From Acidobacteriota bacterium (GTDB lineage Bacteria; Acidobacteriota; Terriglobia; Terriglobales; Acidobacteriaceae): a stretch of 6,272 nucleotides of DNA. The stretch's first letter is position 1. Each line of letters opens with the position of its first letter. Location: assembly GCA_025353435.1 (NCBI GenBank), contig JANXQR010000162.1:1-6272 (forward strand), written 5' to 3'. This document shows, in pieces, positions 5,222-6,272 of the stretch. The notes below the pieces were generated by a model, which was given only the letters and a program-made list of their open reading frames with translations, was not told where the DNA came from and made no database searches. The translations under genes and the position numbers were made by a program.

Positions 5222-5303
5222 ACAAACCACCAGACGCAGACCCGAGCGAAAATGCTCATGTCAGGAGCCGGGCATGTCGTCCAAAGCCTGAACGCCGCCG
5301 GAG

Positions 5304-6011
5304 CTACTGCTTGCCGGTCAGCTTTTGCGACGCGATAGTGCCAGCCATGCCATCCTTGTCGGCGTCCTTGACCTTGGCCCAAATGGCGCGCGCCTGATCC
5401 GGCTTGCCCTCATCCATGTAGATGTTGGCGAGATCGAGCTGCGCCACGCCGGCAGGCACCGTCACTGTCGGCTTCTTGGAAAGCTCGTTGAAGAGATCAA
5501 TCGCCTGCGGATCACGGCCAGTCTGGTGATAAAGGCCCGCAAGCGCAAGCTTGGCCAGGCTGGACATATCCGCATTCCACGATCCTGCCGCCGCCTTCAG
5601 CTCCGTCTCCGCCGAGCCTGTTTGCCCCAGGTCCTGGTAAGTAACGCCGGCGAAGTAGTGAGCCTTGGTGCCCTCCGGCAGCCATCCGAAATTCTTGGCC
5701 ACATCAAGAAACTGCTGATTCGCCGCCTTGGCGCGATCGCTGGCCGACACATAGCTTCCCGCAACCGGCGGAGCGCCCGGCTCAAGCAGAGGAGCGGAGT
5801 AGGTATCGAGAGCCGCACCCAGCGCCGCCCCAGCGGCAGTTGAGCGCATACTCCCGTACACGCCTCCACCAATCACCAGCCCCAATACCACCACGCCAAT
5901 CACAATCCAGCGCACCACGCCGGAGCGATGCTCGGTGACCCAGCTGACACTGCCTGCGGTTGCAACTGCGAATCTATCTTGCTTGAGAGCGTGACGGGTT
6001 TGAGTATCCAC
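5304..6011 (-). CDS. Membrane-anchored TPR protein, YfgM-like
   Basis: The 235-residue protein has a polar N terminus (1-32, starting M-D-T-Q-T-R-H-A-L-K), one membrane helix (about 34-52, W-I-V-I-G-V-V-V-L-G-L-V-I-G-G-G) and a mainly helical periplasmic part containing TPR units: A-H-Y-F-A-G-V-T-Y-Q-D-L-G (117-129), S-L-A-K-L-A-L-A-G-L-Y-H-Q-T-G (151-165) with A-I-D-L-F-N-E-L (170-177), and A-Q-L-D-L-A-N-I-Y-M-D-E-G-K-P-D-Q-A-R-A-I-W (190-211). This layout of one anchor plus C-terminal TPRs matches YfgM (TPR_21-type) proteins, which help proteins leaving the Sec translocon; a similar scaffold role is inferred. The start is the GTG at 6011-6009; GAAGGA lies upstream but 13 bases away, so initiation looks weak. 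It is the first gene of the - strand cluster leading into the sigma factor, which may be co-transcribed. Confidence 0.85.
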   Translation of the reverse strand: MDTQTRHALKQDRFAVATAGSVSWVTEHRSGVVRWIVIGVVVLGLVIGGGVYGSMRSTAAGAALGAALDTYSAPLLEPGAPPVAGSYVSASDRAKAANQQFLDVAKNFGWLPEGTKAHYFAGVTYQDLGQTGSAETELKAAAGSWNADMSSLAKLALAGLYHQTGRDPQAIDLFNELSKKPTVTVPAGVAQLDLANIYMDEGKPDQARAIWAKVKDADKDGMAGTIASQKLTGKQ

Positions 6012-6229
6012 TGTGTTTCTTATGTCCTTCTTTGGATGACTTGCAGGCGGGACCGATTGAGGTTAGGCGCTACGACTGCAACCATAACAGTCTACCAGTG
6101 TGCAAAGAGGAGAGTCCACATGACACGAGTGCGCCGGCTATGCCAAGTCACGCATGAGTGCCGCGCGTCACACCTTGGGAAGCAGTGTCCCCGCTTGCCC
6201 TCAGCGAGTTGGAAGGTTAGCCTAGTTGC

Positions 6230-6272
6230 ATGTACGAAGATTTCCATGTCACCGACCGCTGGACCGGCGAAG
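6230..6272 (+). CDS. Possible start of a + strand gene, cut by the window edge
   Basis: An ATG at 6230 opens a frame to the window end, giving M-Y-E-D-F-H-V-T-D-R-W-T-G-E. The composition is protein-like and the position, divergent from the TPR gene, suits a gene start. GGAAGG (6211-6216) is present but 13 bases upstream, further than usual. Only 14 residues are visible and I do not recognise them. A competing frame in the same bases starts at 6120 with a better ribosome site. Confidence 0.35.
   Translation, partial: MYEDFHVTDRWTGE

Noticed and set aside
4829..5338. 169-codon + strand frame opposite the sigma factor
   Set aside because: It is antisense to a clear sigma-70 gene, and the residues show no domain.
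5325..5843. 172-codon + strand frame opposite the TPR gene
   Set aside because: It is Arg-, His- and Ile-rich shadow sequence; the TPR repeats on the other strand explain the region.

Overview
The window most resembles a moderately GC-rich chromosome segment from an acidobacterium (Acidobacteriota, Terriglobia-like). I base this on the character of the proteins: a secreted small protein, a single-pass TPR protein and a LolA-like secreted protein that all look like types I associate with that phylum. This is recognition from memory, not a search result. I see no phage or transposon genes, CRISPR array, tRNA or rRNA.

Layout. Bases 1-204 are the 3' end of a TPR protein on the + strand. Facing it on the - strand is a compact type II toxin-antitoxin pair (toxin ending at 534, antitoxin 553-221), read toxin first with a 20-base overlap; a direct repeat that brackets a -10-like box lies at its promoter. 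Upstream on the same strand is an RlpA-like double-psi beta-barrel protein (1608-1066), followed by a convincing intrinsic terminator (985-1024) that insulates it from the toxin-antitoxin pair. A divergent intergenic region (1609-1857) separates rlpA from a secreted protein of unknown function (1858-2397, +). That gene converges on a two-gene - strand unit: a secreted 284-residue LolA-like protein (3549-2695) and an unrecognised 90-residue protein (2677-2405). Divergent from that unit is a four-helix membrane protein of the phage-holin-4 superfamily (3736-4086, +).

The right part is a - strand cluster, read right to left: a membrane-anchored TPR protein resembling YfgM (6011-5304), an ECF-type sigma factor (5221-4634) and a single-pass membrane protein (4637-4113). 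The last is joined to the sigma gene by an ATGA overlap, and I infer that it is a non-canonical anti-sigma factor. The last 40 bases may hold the start of another + strand gene.

How the genes work together. Most products act at the cell envelope (RlpA, a secreted LolA-like protein, a small integral membrane protein, a periplasm-facing TPR protein, a sigma/anti-sigma pair), but only the toxin-antitoxin pair and the sigma/anti-sigma pair are clearly coupled by sequence. Nothing here amounts to an obviously new multi-gene system. The best leads are the ZAS-less putative anti-sigma factor, the unknown secreted and LolA-like proteins with their small partner, the apparently SD-less toxin start inside its own operator, and a 16-base tandem duplication over the holin-like gene's stop codon.
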